This document shows positions 18,988 through 29,408 of a stretch of 63,333 nt of DNA, piece after piece. The stretch's first letter is position 1. The number at the start of each line of letters is the position of its first letter. Made by a program: the position numbers and the translations under genes. The stretch covers positions 1 through 63,333 of the forward strand of contig JAJZQG010000011.1 of the NCBI GenBank assembly GCA_021847645.1, in the 5' to 3' direction. This stretch comes from Myxococcales bacterium (GTDB lineage: Bacteria; Myxococcota_A; Polyangia; Polyangiales; Polyangiaceae). The notes beneath the pieces are model-generated. The model saw only the letters and a program-made list of their open reading frames with translations, was not told where the DNA came from and searched no databases.

Positions 18988-19023
18988 CCGGGCGCCCGCA
19001 TCCACGATATCGCCGGGCGCCCG
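18988..19023. terminator. GC-rich hairpin between convergent genes
   Basis: Two copies of CCGGGCGCCCG (18988-18998 and 19013-19023) contain the self-complementary core CGGGCGCCCG. They can pair into a stem of about 10 bp with a loop of about 14 nt. It lies between the convergent stops at 18922 and 19119. There is no U tract, so it is a candidate bidirectional terminator or RNA-stabilising structure only. Confidence 0.45.
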
Positions 19024-19118
19024 GTGCCATCGCCTCACACCATGATGGGAGACCACGCGCGGCTCGCCGCGAACGCGTCGGCGTGCTCCGCGGCTGCCGC
19101 GCGGTCAGCCCGAATCGC

Positions 19119-22100
19119 TCACTGGCACTTGCCGCTCACGCACGTCTTGCCCGTCTGGCAATCGGTCGTGACCGTGCAGTCCTCGCCCGTGATGTGGGCG
19201 CGATTGGCGTCGAACTTCATGTACGCCGAGTATGCATCGTTGTTCCCGGTCGTCTGGCTCGCCGGGACCTTGTTGCCGGTGCCCAGTGTCAGCGTCTTGA
19301 CCGTGCCGCCCGTGGTGGCGGGCACGTCCGGCTGCCGCGCGTTGATCGCCGTGACGAAGCACATCACGACCTTGCACCCGCCGACCAACGAGTCGAGCAG
19401 CGAGTTGCAGCCGGGGCCCACGGGCTGGCCCTCGCCGCAGTAGGTGTAGGTCTTCGAGCCGGTGCAGTTGCCGCAGGCCGTGCTGCCGCCCTGGGCGAGC
19501 GATTGCGGAATGGGGATCTGCGCCAGCGACTCGACCGTGATGTTGCCGCAGAGTCCCTGGCCGGTGCCGCTGGCGGTGATGGTCTGGAAGACCGTGAGGC
19601 CCGCGGCGAGCTGGGCGGGCGGCGGCGCCGGCACGTTGGGAGCGGGCGTGCCGTTGATGGTCGCCGAAATGCGCGCGCTGCGCATGCGCAGGTTCGCCGT
19701 ACTGCCACCCAGCAGCATGATCAGGTTCACGTCGTTCGGTCCTGCGGCGAGCGCGCGCGCGGCCAGGGTGCCGTTGGTCAGCAGCCCCGTAGGCAGCCCC
19801 GCGGAGCTCAGGGCCGTATGGTCGGCGATGAACCACCAGTCGATCGGATTGGTGGTCGGCCAGGTGCCCTTGGCCGGATCGAGCGAGGAGCTGAGGATGC
19901 CTAGGGTCAGGCCGTTCGGATCGGCCACGCCGGTCAGGTCGTCGAGCCCGAGAAACTGCGTGAGGATGTTGGTCGTGCCCGCGTTGATCGCGTCGGTCAT
20001 CGACTGATTGATGCTCGACAGTGCCGTGCTCGTCAGCGACTGCGTGCCCAGCCGGTTGGTCGTGGGCGTGCAGTATGACGGTGCCGCCGTCCCCTGGATC
20101 GACAGGGATGTCATGCGCGCGAGCGCTTCGTACTTGCAGCTCGAGTCGCAGCCGTCGAGGTTGAAGAGGTTGCCGTCGTCGCACTGCTCGCCGGCCTCGA
20201 GCAAGCCATTGCCGCACACGGCCGCCTTCTGGCAAGTTGCGCTGCAGGTCGTGCCGTTGGGCGGATCGCAGGCCTCGCCCTTGCTCGCGTCCACGCAGCC
20301 GTCGCCGCAGGTCGAGGCGGTGCACTGCCCGGCACCGTCGCACAGGCCGCCCGTGCACGCGGTGCACTTGGCCGCGTTCGCCGCGGCCTGGCACTTCATC
20401 ACGGACTGGCCGCTGACGGTGGCTGCCACGCACGTCTCGGCGCCGTTGCACACGTTGCCGTCCGAGCAGTCCGCGTTGGTGGTGCAGTCGAGCTGGCAGC
20501 TGGACGAGCAACCCTGCCCGGTGCCGTTCGTGGCGCCCAGGTCGCACGCCTCGCCCTTCGCGGTGTCGATGAAGCCGTCGCCGCAGATCGAGTTCTTGCA
20601 CTGCGCGGCAAGGCAGATCGCCCCGGTGCCGCACGCCGTGCCGTCGGCCGCCGGCGTGCCCACCTGGCACTTCATCACGGACTGGCCGTTGACGGTGGCC
20701 GCCACGCAGGTCTCGGTGCCGTCGCACACGTTGGCGTCCGCGCAGTCCGCGTTGGTGGTGCAGTCGAGCTGGCAGGAGGACGAGCAGCCCTGCCCGGTGC
20801 CGTTCGCGGCGCCCAGGTCGCACGCCTCCCCGGTCTCCTTGACGCCGTTGCCGCACACCGCGGCCGGCGCGCTGCACGTGCCGTTCTTGCAAGTGTATCC
20901 GGTGCCGCCGGGGCACGAGGTGCCGTTCTTCGACGGATCGGTCACGGCCTCGCACGTGTGCGATGTGGAATTGCACTGCCACATATCGCAAGCCGGCGCC
21001 GTTGAGGTGCAGTCGGTCGACGCGGTCACGCACGAGTAGGTGCAGTCGGTGTCGCAACCGTCGCCGTTCACCGGGTTGCCGTCGTCGCACTGCTCGCCGG
21101 GCTCGACCGTGCCGTTGCCGCACACCGCCGCGGTGCAGACGCCGGCCTTGCAGTAGGAGCCGACGCCGCAGGTCGTGTTGTCGGCGAGGGGCGTACCCGG
21201 CACGCACGCCTGGCCGCTCGTGCCGTTGGGGCCCGATACCTGGGCGCACGCCTCGGTGCCATTGCACGGGTTGCCGTCGTCGCAGCTGTCCGGGCTCGTC
21301 GTGCAGGAGAATACGCACGTGGGCTCGCAGCCCGATCCCGCCGTGTTCGCCCCGGGTCCGAAATCGCAGTCCTCGCCCGCGCTGACGAACCCGTCGCCGC
21401 ACTGCTGCGCGACGCAGTTGCCGCCCACGCAGATCTGGGCCGAGCCGCACGGCGAGCCGTCCTGCACTGACGTGCCCGCCGTGCATGTGTGCGAAGCATC
21501 GTTGCACGTGCCGTCTCCCACGCAAGGATCGGCCGACGCGCAGTTGCGCGCCGGATCGGTCGATACGCAGCTCCACGCGCAGTCCGGCTCGCAGCCGTCC
21601 CCGCTGGTGGAATTGCCGTCGTCGCATTCCTCTGTACCCGACACGATGCCGTCGCCGCACGTCGGTTCCACACAGTTACCGCTCACGCAGATCTTGGTGC
21701 CGTCGCACACATCGCCGTTGCCCAGCGGCGTGCCAGGGGCGCACGCGTGATCCGCGCCGCAGGTCTCGGTGCCATTGCACGGGTTGCCGTCGTCGCAGTG
21801 GTCGCGCGCCGTGCCCAGGATGCAGGTGAACGAGCAGTCGTTCTCGCATCCGTCGCCGTTCGTGAGGTTGCCGTCGTCGCACTCTTCCGTGCCTTCGACG
21901 AGGCCGTTGCCGCAGGTGGAGCCTGCGTCAACTCCACCCGTGCCGCCCGTCGCCTCCCCGGCCGCGCCGCCGGTGTTCTGCCCGGCCGCGCCGCCGGCAC
22001 CGTCGAGCGTGCCGCTCGCATCGCCGTTGCCGCTGCACCCCGCGGACGATGCGAGGCAGAGCGCTGCCAACGATGTCAGAATCCACAGCCTGGGGTCGCG

Positions 22101-22127
22101 CGACGACTGACACCTGGTGAACATCAT
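19119..22127 (-). CDS. Large lipoprotein with eight Myxococcus disulfide-rich repeats
   Basis: The gene has 1002 codons from the ATG at 22127. The signal peptide ends in SAGC (Cys31), then a Gly/Thr linker. From about residue 70 to 650 there are eight units of the form CGNGxxExGEECDDGN, the myxobacterial disulfide-rich repeat. They are spaced by further Cys-rich segments such as DCSFTC, SCQLDCTTNADC and CNGTETC. Two neighbouring repeats are near-identical over 60 or more residues, so the array grew by duplication. Residues about 655-1000 are a different, mostly Cys-poor domain with SITLTV-like beta strands, ending in a small Cys cluster (CTVTTDC...CVSGKC). I do not recognise this C-terminal domain. 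Probably a large surface protein. Confidence 0.85.
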   Translation of the reverse strand: MMFTRCQSSRDPRLWILTSLAALCLASSAGCSGNGDASGTLDGAGGAAGQNTGGAAGEATGGTGGVDAGSTCGNGLVEGTEECDDGNLTNGDGCENDCSFTCILGTARDHCDDGNPCNGTETCGADHACAPGTPLGNGDVCDGTKICVSGNCVEPTCGDGIVSGTEECDDGNSTSGDGCEPDCAWSCVSTDPARNCASADPCVGDGTCNDASHTCTAGTSVQDGSPCGSAQICVGGNCVAQQCGDGFVSAGEDCDFGPGANTAGSGCEPTCVFSCTTSPDSCDDGNPCNGTEACAQVSGPNGTSGQACVPGTPLADNTTCGVGSYCKAGVCTAAVCGNGTVEPGEQCDDGNPVNGDGCDTDCTYSCVTASTDCTSTAPACDMWQCNSTSHTCEAVTDPSKNGTSCPGGTGYTCKNGTCSAPAAVCGNGVKETGEACDLGAANGTGQGCSSSCQLDCTTNADCADANVCDGTETCVAATVNGQSVMKCQVGTPAADGTACGTGAICLAAQCKNSICGDGFIDTAKGEACDLGATNGTGQGCSSSCQLDCTTNADCSDGNVCNGAETCVAATVSGQSVMKCQAAANAAKCTACTGGLCDGAGQCTASTCGDGCVDASKGEACDPPNGTTCSATCQKAAVCGNGLLEAGEQCDDGNLFNLDGCDSSCKYEALARMTSLSIQGTAAPSYCTPTTNRLGTQSLTSTALSSINQSMTDAINAGTTNILTQFLGLDDLTGVADPNGLTLGILSSSLDPAKGTWPTTNPIDWWFIADHTALSSAGLPTGLLTNGTLAARALAAGPNDVNLIMLLGGSTANLRMRSARISATINGTPAPNVPAPPPAQLAAGLTVFQTITASGTGQGLCGNITVESLAQIPIPQSLAQGGSTACGNCTGSKTYTYCGEGQPVGPGCNSLLDSLVGGCKVVMCFVTAINARQPDVPATTGGTVKTLTLGTGNKVPASQTTGNNDAYSAYMKFDANRAHITGEDCTVTTDCQTGKTCVSGKCQ

Positions 22128-22275
22128 GTCCCCGTCTCCCTTCTTTTCGGTGGGCGCCGGAGCCGCTGACCTTCGAGCAATGCCAGCCATGACTGCGGAA
22201 CAGGGGGCTCCGTATCGACTGTACCCCACCATGAGCCCAGGAAGGGCCGCGGAAGTCAAGGCAGAAACGCAGGTG

Positions 22276-24432
22276 TCACGCTCCGGCAGCCGGCGGTGCC
22301 ATGTGCTCGCGCCACCAGGCCATCGCCGCAGCCGGGCTCCACGCCGCGTCCAGCCGCGCCTCCTCGATCTGGTTCCACAGCACCTCGGCCGTCGGGCGCT
22401 CTTCGGGCTGCTTGCGCAGACATCGCATGACCAGCGCCTTGAGCTCCGGGGCGGCCTGCACGCCCGCACGCTCGTCCAACGGCCGCGGCGGTTCGGACAC
22501 GTGCTTCATCAGCGTCTCGACCGCGCTCGTTCCCGAGAACGGCAACGTGCCGCTGAGCGCTTGATATGCACTCACTCCCAAGCTGTAGATGTCGGAGGCC
22601 GTCACCGCATTCTCGGCGCCGAGCGCCATCTCCGGAGCCATGTACTCGGGCGTGCCCAGCAGCGACCCGGTGCGGGTGATGCCGGTCTCGTCGGTTTCCT
22701 GCGCGCGGGTCACCATGCCGAAGTCGAGCACCTTGACGAAGTCGACCTCCAACCCGAGCCTGGCGATGAACAGGTTGGCCGGCTTGATATCCCGATGGAC
22801 CAGGCCGTGGGCGTGCGCCTCGGCCAGCGAACGGCAGGCCTGGGCCAGCAAGTGGGCCACGCGTGCGCCGGGCATCGGGCCGAACCGAATCAGCATTCGC
22901 CCGAGGTCGAGCCCTTCCAGCAGCTCCATGACATAGTAGAACTCGTTGGCCTCGGTCACGCCGAAGTCGTAGAGCGTGACGGTGTGAGGGGAACGAAGCT
23001 CGGCCGTCGCACGGGCTTCGCGGCGGAAGCGCTCGGCGAACTCCGGCGTAAAACGTTGAGCCTTGCCCCGAATGAGCTTGACCGCGGCCGGGCGCGCCAG
23101 CAGCTCGTGCGTCGCGCGCCAGACCTCGCCCATGCCCCCTTCGCCCAGCTTCTCGCGCAACCGGTAGCTTCCCAGGCGGGGTCCCTCGAGCAGCTGGCTC
23201 GCGTCGATCTCGAGCACACCGCTGCGGCAGCCCAGCACGGCCTGGTGAATCACGTGCTCGAGCTCGGACACGTTGCCCGGCCAGGCGTAGGCAACCAGAC
23301 GCTCGAGCGTGGCGGCGCCGATGCGCTCGATGGGCTTGCCGACCTGGCGCGCCTGGCGTTCGAGCACGTACTGGGCAATGGCCGGCACGTCCTGGCGCCG
23401 CTCGGCCAAGGAGGGAATCCGCAGTACGGACTGCAGCAGCCAGGAGCGCAGCTCGGGATCGAAGTCGGCGGGCAATGGCCCGACCTCGCCTTGCAGGCTG
23501 CTGTGGGCCAACACGCGGGCGCACGCGGCGGTCGGCGACCCGCAGCTCGTTTCGCCGACCAGCTCCCGGAGCCGTCGCTGCGCGTCGGGCTCGAGCCGAT
23601 TGACATGTAGCAGAAGCAGCGTGCCGCCCTCCGCCATGCTGTACTTGCTGGGCCCGTGCGCGGGCCCGCTCTCGGGACCGAGCAACCCCGCATAGCTCGT
23701 GCCCTCCAGCAGGCTGCAGTCCACGCTCACGAACGGACCGCCCGAGCGCTTCGAGCCGGCGTGGATCGCCAAGGCCACGGCGAGCTCCCCCGCACCATTG
23801 GGACCGTGAAGCAACACGGGCTCCTGCGTGGCGGCGAATTGCTCGATAGCGGCACCGAGCAGCCGCGCCGCCGGGCTCGCGCCCAGAAGCGGCGCCCGCA
23901 CCCGCTCCAGCGCGTCGTCGCGCTCCGCATTGGCCAGGGCCAGACGCCTGGCGAGCGCCTCGTTCCGATCCCGCAACGCGGACGCCAGCTGCTGCACCGC
24001 AAGATGCGTCGCCACGCGGGCCACGACCTCGGCGGGATGGAACGGCTTGGTCAGGAAGTCCACGCCCCCCACGGCGAATCCGCGCACACGAGACTCCACG
24101 TCGTCGAATCCGGAGCAGAAGATGACGGCCGCGTCGCGGGTCTCGGGGTCGGCCTTGAGTCGCTCGCACACGGCGAATCCGTCCAGGCCAGGCATGACCA
24201 CGTCGAGAATGAGGAGCTGGGGCTTCATCTTGCGGGCGATCTCAAGGGCGGACTCGCCGTTCGAGGCCTCCAGCAGCTCATGGCCCAGGCCGGCCAGGAT
24301 GGCGCGGAGCAAGTCCACATTGAGCTTCGTGTCGTCGACGATGAGGATGCGCACGGGCGGCGTTTGGGTGGGCGCCTCCCCCGGCTCCGGTATGCCCAGC
24401 TCGGTGAGCTGTCTTCGCAGATGCTTGATCAA
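22276..24432 (-). CDS. Hybrid signalling protein: receiver, degenerate NtrC-type AAA+ domain, Ser/Thr kinase
   Basis: The gene has 718 codons from a TTG at 24432 preceded by GGGGGAAAG; an ATG at 24492 is the alternative. Residues 28-150 are a response-regulator receiver with the acidic pair DD33-34, phospho-acceptor D77 and K129. Residues about 180-400 align with NtrC-type sigma-54 activator ATPases and keep AWPGNVSELEHV. However, Walker A is GPNGAGEL (no Lys), the GAFTGA loop is missing, and Walker B reads TLLLLHVN (no Asp/Glu), so ATP hydrolysis and sigma-54 contact are unlikely. Residues 423-690 are a complete Ser/Thr kinase: GEGGMGEVWRA, K452, HRDIKPAN 546-553, DFG 570-572, GTPEYMAPE. Two-component input may therefore control a Ser/Thr kinase, with the ATPase relic as a scaffold. 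Confidence 0.9.
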   Translation of the reverse strand: MIKHLRRQLTELGIPEPGEAPTQTPPVRILIVDDTKLNVDLLRAILAGLGHELLEASNGESALEIARKMKPQLLILDVVMPGLDGFAVCERLKADPETRDAAVIFCSGFDDVESRVRGFAVGGVDFLTKPFHPAEVVARVATHLAVQQLASALRDRNEALARRLALANAERDDALERVRAPLLGASPAARLLGAAIEQFAATQEPVLLHGPNGAGELAVALAIHAGSKRSGGPFVSVDCSLLEGTSYAGLLGPESGPAHGPSKYSMAEGGTLLLLHVNRLEPDAQRRLRELVGETSCGSPTAACARVLAHSSLQGEVGPLPADFDPELRSWLLQSVLRIPSLAERRQDVPAIAQYVLERQARQVGKPIERIGAATLERLVAYAWPGNVSELEHVIHQAVLGCRSGVLEIDASQLLEGPRLGSYRLREKLGEGGMGEVWRATHELLARPAAVKLIRGKAQRFTPEFAERFRREARATAELRSPHTVTLYDFGVTEANEFYYVMELLEGLDLGRMLIRFGPMPGARVAHLLAQACRSLAEAHAHGLVHRDIKPANLFIARLGLEVDFVKVLDFGMVTRAQETDETGITRTGSLLGTPEYMAPEMALGAENAVTASDIYSLGVSAYQALSGTLPFSGTSAVETLMKHVSEPPRPLDERAGVQAAPELKALVMRCLRKQPEERPTAEVLWNQIEEARLDAAWSPAAAMAWWREHMAPPAAGA

Positions 24433-24940
24433 GGCTTTCCCCCGCGTGCTGCAAGCCACCCGTTGCCGAACTGCACAATGTCGATCCTGCATCAAGGGAG
24501 CGGGGTTGCCCAGGGATAATCGCGCAGCGGCAATGGCGCCGTCCGGGACATGCGAGGCCGCGGGCTGGTGTGCAAGCATGGACGCCCGAGCGTCCGCGGT
24601 TGGACGGTCGGGGCGGTGGCGGTGTTGCAGCGCGCTCGCGAATCCGCGGGCGTCGAACGCGACGCGGACCCGGGGCCGGGCGCGGCACGAGGTTCGCAAA
24701 CGAATTGGCGACAAGGAACCCGAGGTGCCTCATCCAGGTAGAACTGATAAGTACAAGCTGCCCCACCCGGCGGCCGGGACCGCGGGGTTGCGCAGCTCGT
24801 TGGGCGGCCCGAAGTCCGTGGGAAGCGCAGCAGCGAAGCCGTCGGGTGCGGCGGAAGGGCGGGATAGGTAGTTGTCGCGCGCATGGGTGGCTCGCAGATG
24901 CAGGCGGATCGCTTCATCGCGAGACGGAGAGGGGGCCTGC
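24433..24940. other. Divergent intergenic region
   Basis: About 508 bp lie between the hybrid kinase gene (minus) and a small gene (plus). If the hybrid starts at the alternative ATG 24492, the first 60 bp are coding. The remainder should contain promoters for both directions, but I see no convincing boxes, hairpin or extra gene. Confidence 0.4.
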
Positions 24941-25207
24941 ATGGCGGGTCTTTCGAAGCACGGCTTTTCGGTGCTCATCACGCTGAACGGGGAGCCGGCT
25001 CGGATGTTCGGCGGGGACGAGATTCTGCAGCGCGTCTTCGCCAACAGCACGCTGGTACCGATGGAGCCGCGCGAGGTGTGCGCCGCGATTCGGGAGCTCG
25101 AAAACCTTGGCCTGGCCCGCGTCGTGCGCGAGGGCCGCGTGGACCCGGACTATGACTTCGCGGTTGCCCAATACCGCGGTCCGACGGGCGGGGGACCGGC
25201 GAAGTGA
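24941..25207 (+). CDS. Small protein of unknown function
   Basis: The gene has 88 codons with a strong purine-rich ribosome binding site (GGAGAGGGGG) before the ATG at 24941. It has no signal peptide or membrane helix. The core (MEPREVCAAIRELENLGLARVVREGRVDPDYDFAVAQY) looks like the helix, turn and wing of a small winged-helix fold, so a DNA- or protein-binding role is possible. It lies between the hybrid kinase and the FHA-NtrC activator, so a regulatory link is plausible but not shown. Confidence 0.6.
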   Translation: MAGLSKHGFSVLITLNGEPARMFGGDEILQRVFANSTLVPMEPREVCAAIRELENLGLARVVREGRVDPDYDFAVAQYRGPTGGGPAK

Positions 25208-25297
25208 GGGGGCTCAAGTCTGCCGGGCATTCCGACGGACAAGGATGTAGTTGAGTCGATCGCCTGGCCGACGTCTACCAGATAGCCATCCAGAGCC

Positions 25298-25323
25298 GTC
25301 CAAGGCTGGACGCATGGCGTCCA
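25298..25323 (+). promoter_or_regulatory. Overlapping palindromes, possible operator
   Basis: TGGACGC-ATG-GCGTCCA (25307-25323) is a perfect 7-bp inverted repeat with a 3-bp spacer. It overlaps GTCCA-AGGC-TGGAC (25298-25311). The pair lies about 95-120 bp upstream of the chosen start of the FHA-NtrC activator gene and resembles a dimer-binding operator. No site of the same sequence was noticed elsewhere in the window. Confidence 0.35.
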
Positions 25324-25415
25324 ATTTTGGAGAGGCGCCCCGAGCGGCCGGAGGCCTGCACCTTGCGCGGGCCCTGCCAGCGAGCCTCAAACGAAGCTAT
25401 CGTGAACCGGTTCGC

Positions 25416-26769
<1,354 letters not shown>

Positions 26770-26786
<17 letters not shown>

Positions 26787-28080
26787 CGATCGAACGCGCG
26801 GCGTGCGCCGGGTGGGCTGCCGCATTCTCGCCTTGGCGATGTCGGCGGCCGCGCTCATTTCCTGCGGGAGTGACGCGGCGCAGTCTTCCGCCACCGACGC
26901 CGGGGTGGCGCCGCCGGATGACGCGGCAGAGGCAGCCCCGGCCGAGGTCTGCAACTTCAAGGACGACAACGGCGACGGCCAGGTCGACGAGGGCTTCCGC
27001 TGGGTGGTCCGCCCGCCGAAGCACGTCTGGACAACGACGCGGTTCGCCATCCAACTCAAGGCATTGCCGCTTGCAGACGGGTCGGTCGCGGTTATGGTCG
27101 TGGACGGAGTGGGTGAGCCGACCGACCGAATTGCCGTCCTGCGTGTCTCGCCCACCGGAGCGCTCGAGGGCAATCCGACGATGCTCGAAACTCCGTTGTC
27201 CGGACCGAAGAGCACGGGATTCGGGCTTGTCGATGATTCGACGTTGGGCGTGATATCGGGGAGCGAGGACTACGCCGGTTGCACCGCGGGCTGTCCGGTG
27301 ACGTTCGACCGGCTTGGCAGTACGGACTTGAGCCTGAAAGACGAGCGGGTGCTGGACTTCGGCTTTCCGGTCGGATTCTGCGGATCCCTGGCGTGCGCCT
27401 CCGGAAGCTGCGCGACGGTTGCCGTGGACGCGAGCACCACTGCCCCGCACCTCATCTGGTTCGACCCGGATACGGGGAGCGTGAAGCAGGACCGAACGCT
27501 CCCGGGCAACTACGGAACGCCGGCGCTCGCCGGGTCGGATGCGGTCGCCTGGGTCTCCGGGACAAAGCCCGATCAGGCGGGCAATCCCACGTACGTGAAC
27601 TTCGGTGTCTGGTCCCTCGACGGCGCAACGCAACTGCTCGCCCCTCGCGAGGTCTACGCCACGGCAAGCGGAACGGACCTGGCCCCCGCGCAGGACTTGG
27701 CCTCCGTTCGCTGGCTGGGGTCCAACCTGCTGCTCTCGATGAGCGCCGTGAGCTCGACCGCGTCCTCGGTTCTTCTGACCGTGCGGTCGCGCGACGGCAA
27801 CGACGTTGCGGACTCCGCCGTAGGAGGTGCGGGCATCGGAGCCGTGACCGGAGTGGGCGTGGGGGCGAACGTGCTCGCCGCGACGGTGGTCAAGCCGTTC
27901 GGAGTGGACCTGCACCGCCTCCAGGCGGACTTGAAGCCCGTCAACGCACCCGGCAATCCCATCGAGGTGGACACGGGCGCGGTCTATCTGGAGTTGGTCC
28001 CCACCGGCCAAAGCGCCCTTCTCATCACGGCCAACTACGACGGCAGGTCCGTCGATTCGTGGGAGGTGGCCTGCCCATGA
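26770..28080 (+). CDS. Lipoprotein with Asp-rich metal-binding-like motif, first of a tandem pair
   Basis: The gene has 436 codons. The ATG at 26770 lies inside the end of the activator gene, with GGAGGCGA just before it. The signal peptide ends in LISC (about Cys32). An Asp/Ala-rich linker leads to CNFKDDNGDGQVDEGF, close to the MopE-type putative metal-binding motif (CNxxDDNxDGxxDE). The remaining 350 residues are beta-rich with repeated strands and a CAGCTAGCP-type Cys cluster, probably a propeller. The next gene encodes a paralogue with the same order of parts. Between an FHA activator and a transmembrane kinase, it may be a surface input or output of that system; this is inference. Confidence 0.75.
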
Positions 28081-29408
28081 GATGGTCGATTCTCGCCTTC
28101 ACCGTCACCGGCGCGTTCGTCCTGCCGGCCTGCGCCCAGATCGCCGGCGTGGGCGATCGGGCCCGGCTGTCCGATGATGCGGGCGCGGATGCTGCGGGCG
28201 CGGACGCTGCGGGCGCGGACGCAGCGAGCGACGCTTCCTCCGAGCCGAACGACGAGCCGGCCGTCGACGAGCCGGTCGTGGAGGTCTGCAATTTCAAGAG
28301 TGAGAACTACGAAGGCCTGACGGACCATGGATTCGATTGGACCCTGGGAACGTGGCAATCGGGTCCGGCGGTGACCAACGCGGGAGACGTGAAGGCTGTC
28401 GCCCTGGCCGGGGGGCGGGTCGCGGTCGCCGTGCTCGATCAGGACGCGGCCCGCGCACAAGTTTTCGTGGTGGACTCGACCGGCGCGCTGGTGGCTGGCC
28501 CCACGGACATCACGGCTTGCGCGCCCTTCTCCGGATTCGGTATCGCGGCTGCTGGCTTCGACGCCGGCGAGATCGGTGTTGCCGTGGGCTCGTCGGATCC
28601 GCAATGCTCACCGAATTGCGTGTCGCTCACGCGATACGACGCCGGCTCTCTCTCCGTGCTCGAGACGCGTGCGCTGGACCCGTCGGCCGCCGGTCAGACG
28701 TACAAGGTCCAGGACATCTACGACCTGGGCTGGTCGACGGCGGGCTATGTGGCGCTCGTGCTGGATGGAGATGGCGAGCCGCGCATCATCATGGCTGATC
28801 ACATGGGGGACAAGTTTGGATCGCCCCAATGGACGGGTGTGTTCAGCGTGGGTGGGCCGGATGTGGGCGCGCTGGCGATCGGCCCCGAGATCGGCTGGGC
28901 AATGTCCGGATCTCTGGGCGGCATGCCTCAGGCAGCCATCGGCATCACGAGCATGGGCGCATACTACCAGACCTTGCCGCCCCAGTCGCCCGACGTGCCC
29001 TCGCGGAACCCGCGGATCGCTCGAGACGGCAAGGCCGTTGCGTGGCTCGGTCGGGACCTCGTCTACACGCGGTCGTACAACGCCTATGCGGTGCAAGAAG
29101 GGGAGCTATCCCGCATCGACGCTACCGGCAAGGTCGTTGCCACGACCATCGCTGGCTCAGGCTTGGGCACCGCGGCCCACTCGGTGGTCGTCGTGGACGG
29201 CTCGCCCGTCGTCACCTACTTCGAGCCCGGGGGCATCGGCATCGCCCGATTCTCGCCTGATGTCACCCGGGTCGACACGCCTTCGGGCGACATCCACATA
29301 GCGGACACCAATCTTCACTCCATCGTAGCCTACTCGGGCGGCGTCACGCTCGTGCGTGTCTCGCCCGATGGGTCCCACATCGAAGCCGCTCCCCTGCAAT
29401 GCCCATGA
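28077..29408 (+). CDS. Lipoprotein, second of a tandem pair
   Basis: The gene has 443 codons and overlaps the previous stop by 4 bp (ATGA). The signal peptide ends in LPAC (Cys17). A linker follows with GADAA repeated three times (14-15 bp DNA units near 28180-28225). CNFKSENYEGLTDHGFDW sits at the site of the metal-binding-like motif of its neighbour but lacks the regular Asp spacing, so metal binding may be lost. The remaining beta-rich region shares SVDSTGALVAGP and VGSSDPQCSPNC features with the preceding gene. Diverged duplicates inside one operon suggest different roles for each copy. Confidence 0.75.
   Translation: MRWSILAFTVTGAFVLPACAQIAGVGDRARLSDDAGADAAGADAAGADAASDASSEPNDEPAVDEPVVEVCNFKSENYEGLTDHGFDWTLGTWQSGPAVTNAGDVKAVALAGGRVAVAVLDQDAARAQVFVVDSTGALVAGPTDITACAPFSGFGIAAAGFDAGEIGVAVGSSDPQCSPNCVSLTRYDAGSLSVLETRALDPSAAGQTYKVQDIYDLGWSTAGYVALVLDGDGEPRIIMADHMGDKFGSPQWTGVFSVGGPDVGALAIGPEIGWAMSGSLGGMPQAAIGITSMGAYYQTLPPQSPDVPSRNPRIARDGKAVAWLGRDLVYTRSYNAYAVQEGELSRIDATGKVVATTIAGSGLGTAAHSVVVVDGSPVVTYFEPGGIGIARFSPDVTRVDTPSGDIHIADTNLHSIVAYSGGVTLVRVSPDGSHIEAAPLQCP

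Noticed and set aside
19105-21660. Second long minus-strand frame within the disulfide-repeat gene
   Set aside because: It is offset by one base from the repeat-coding frame and lacks the CGNG...CDDGN repeats.
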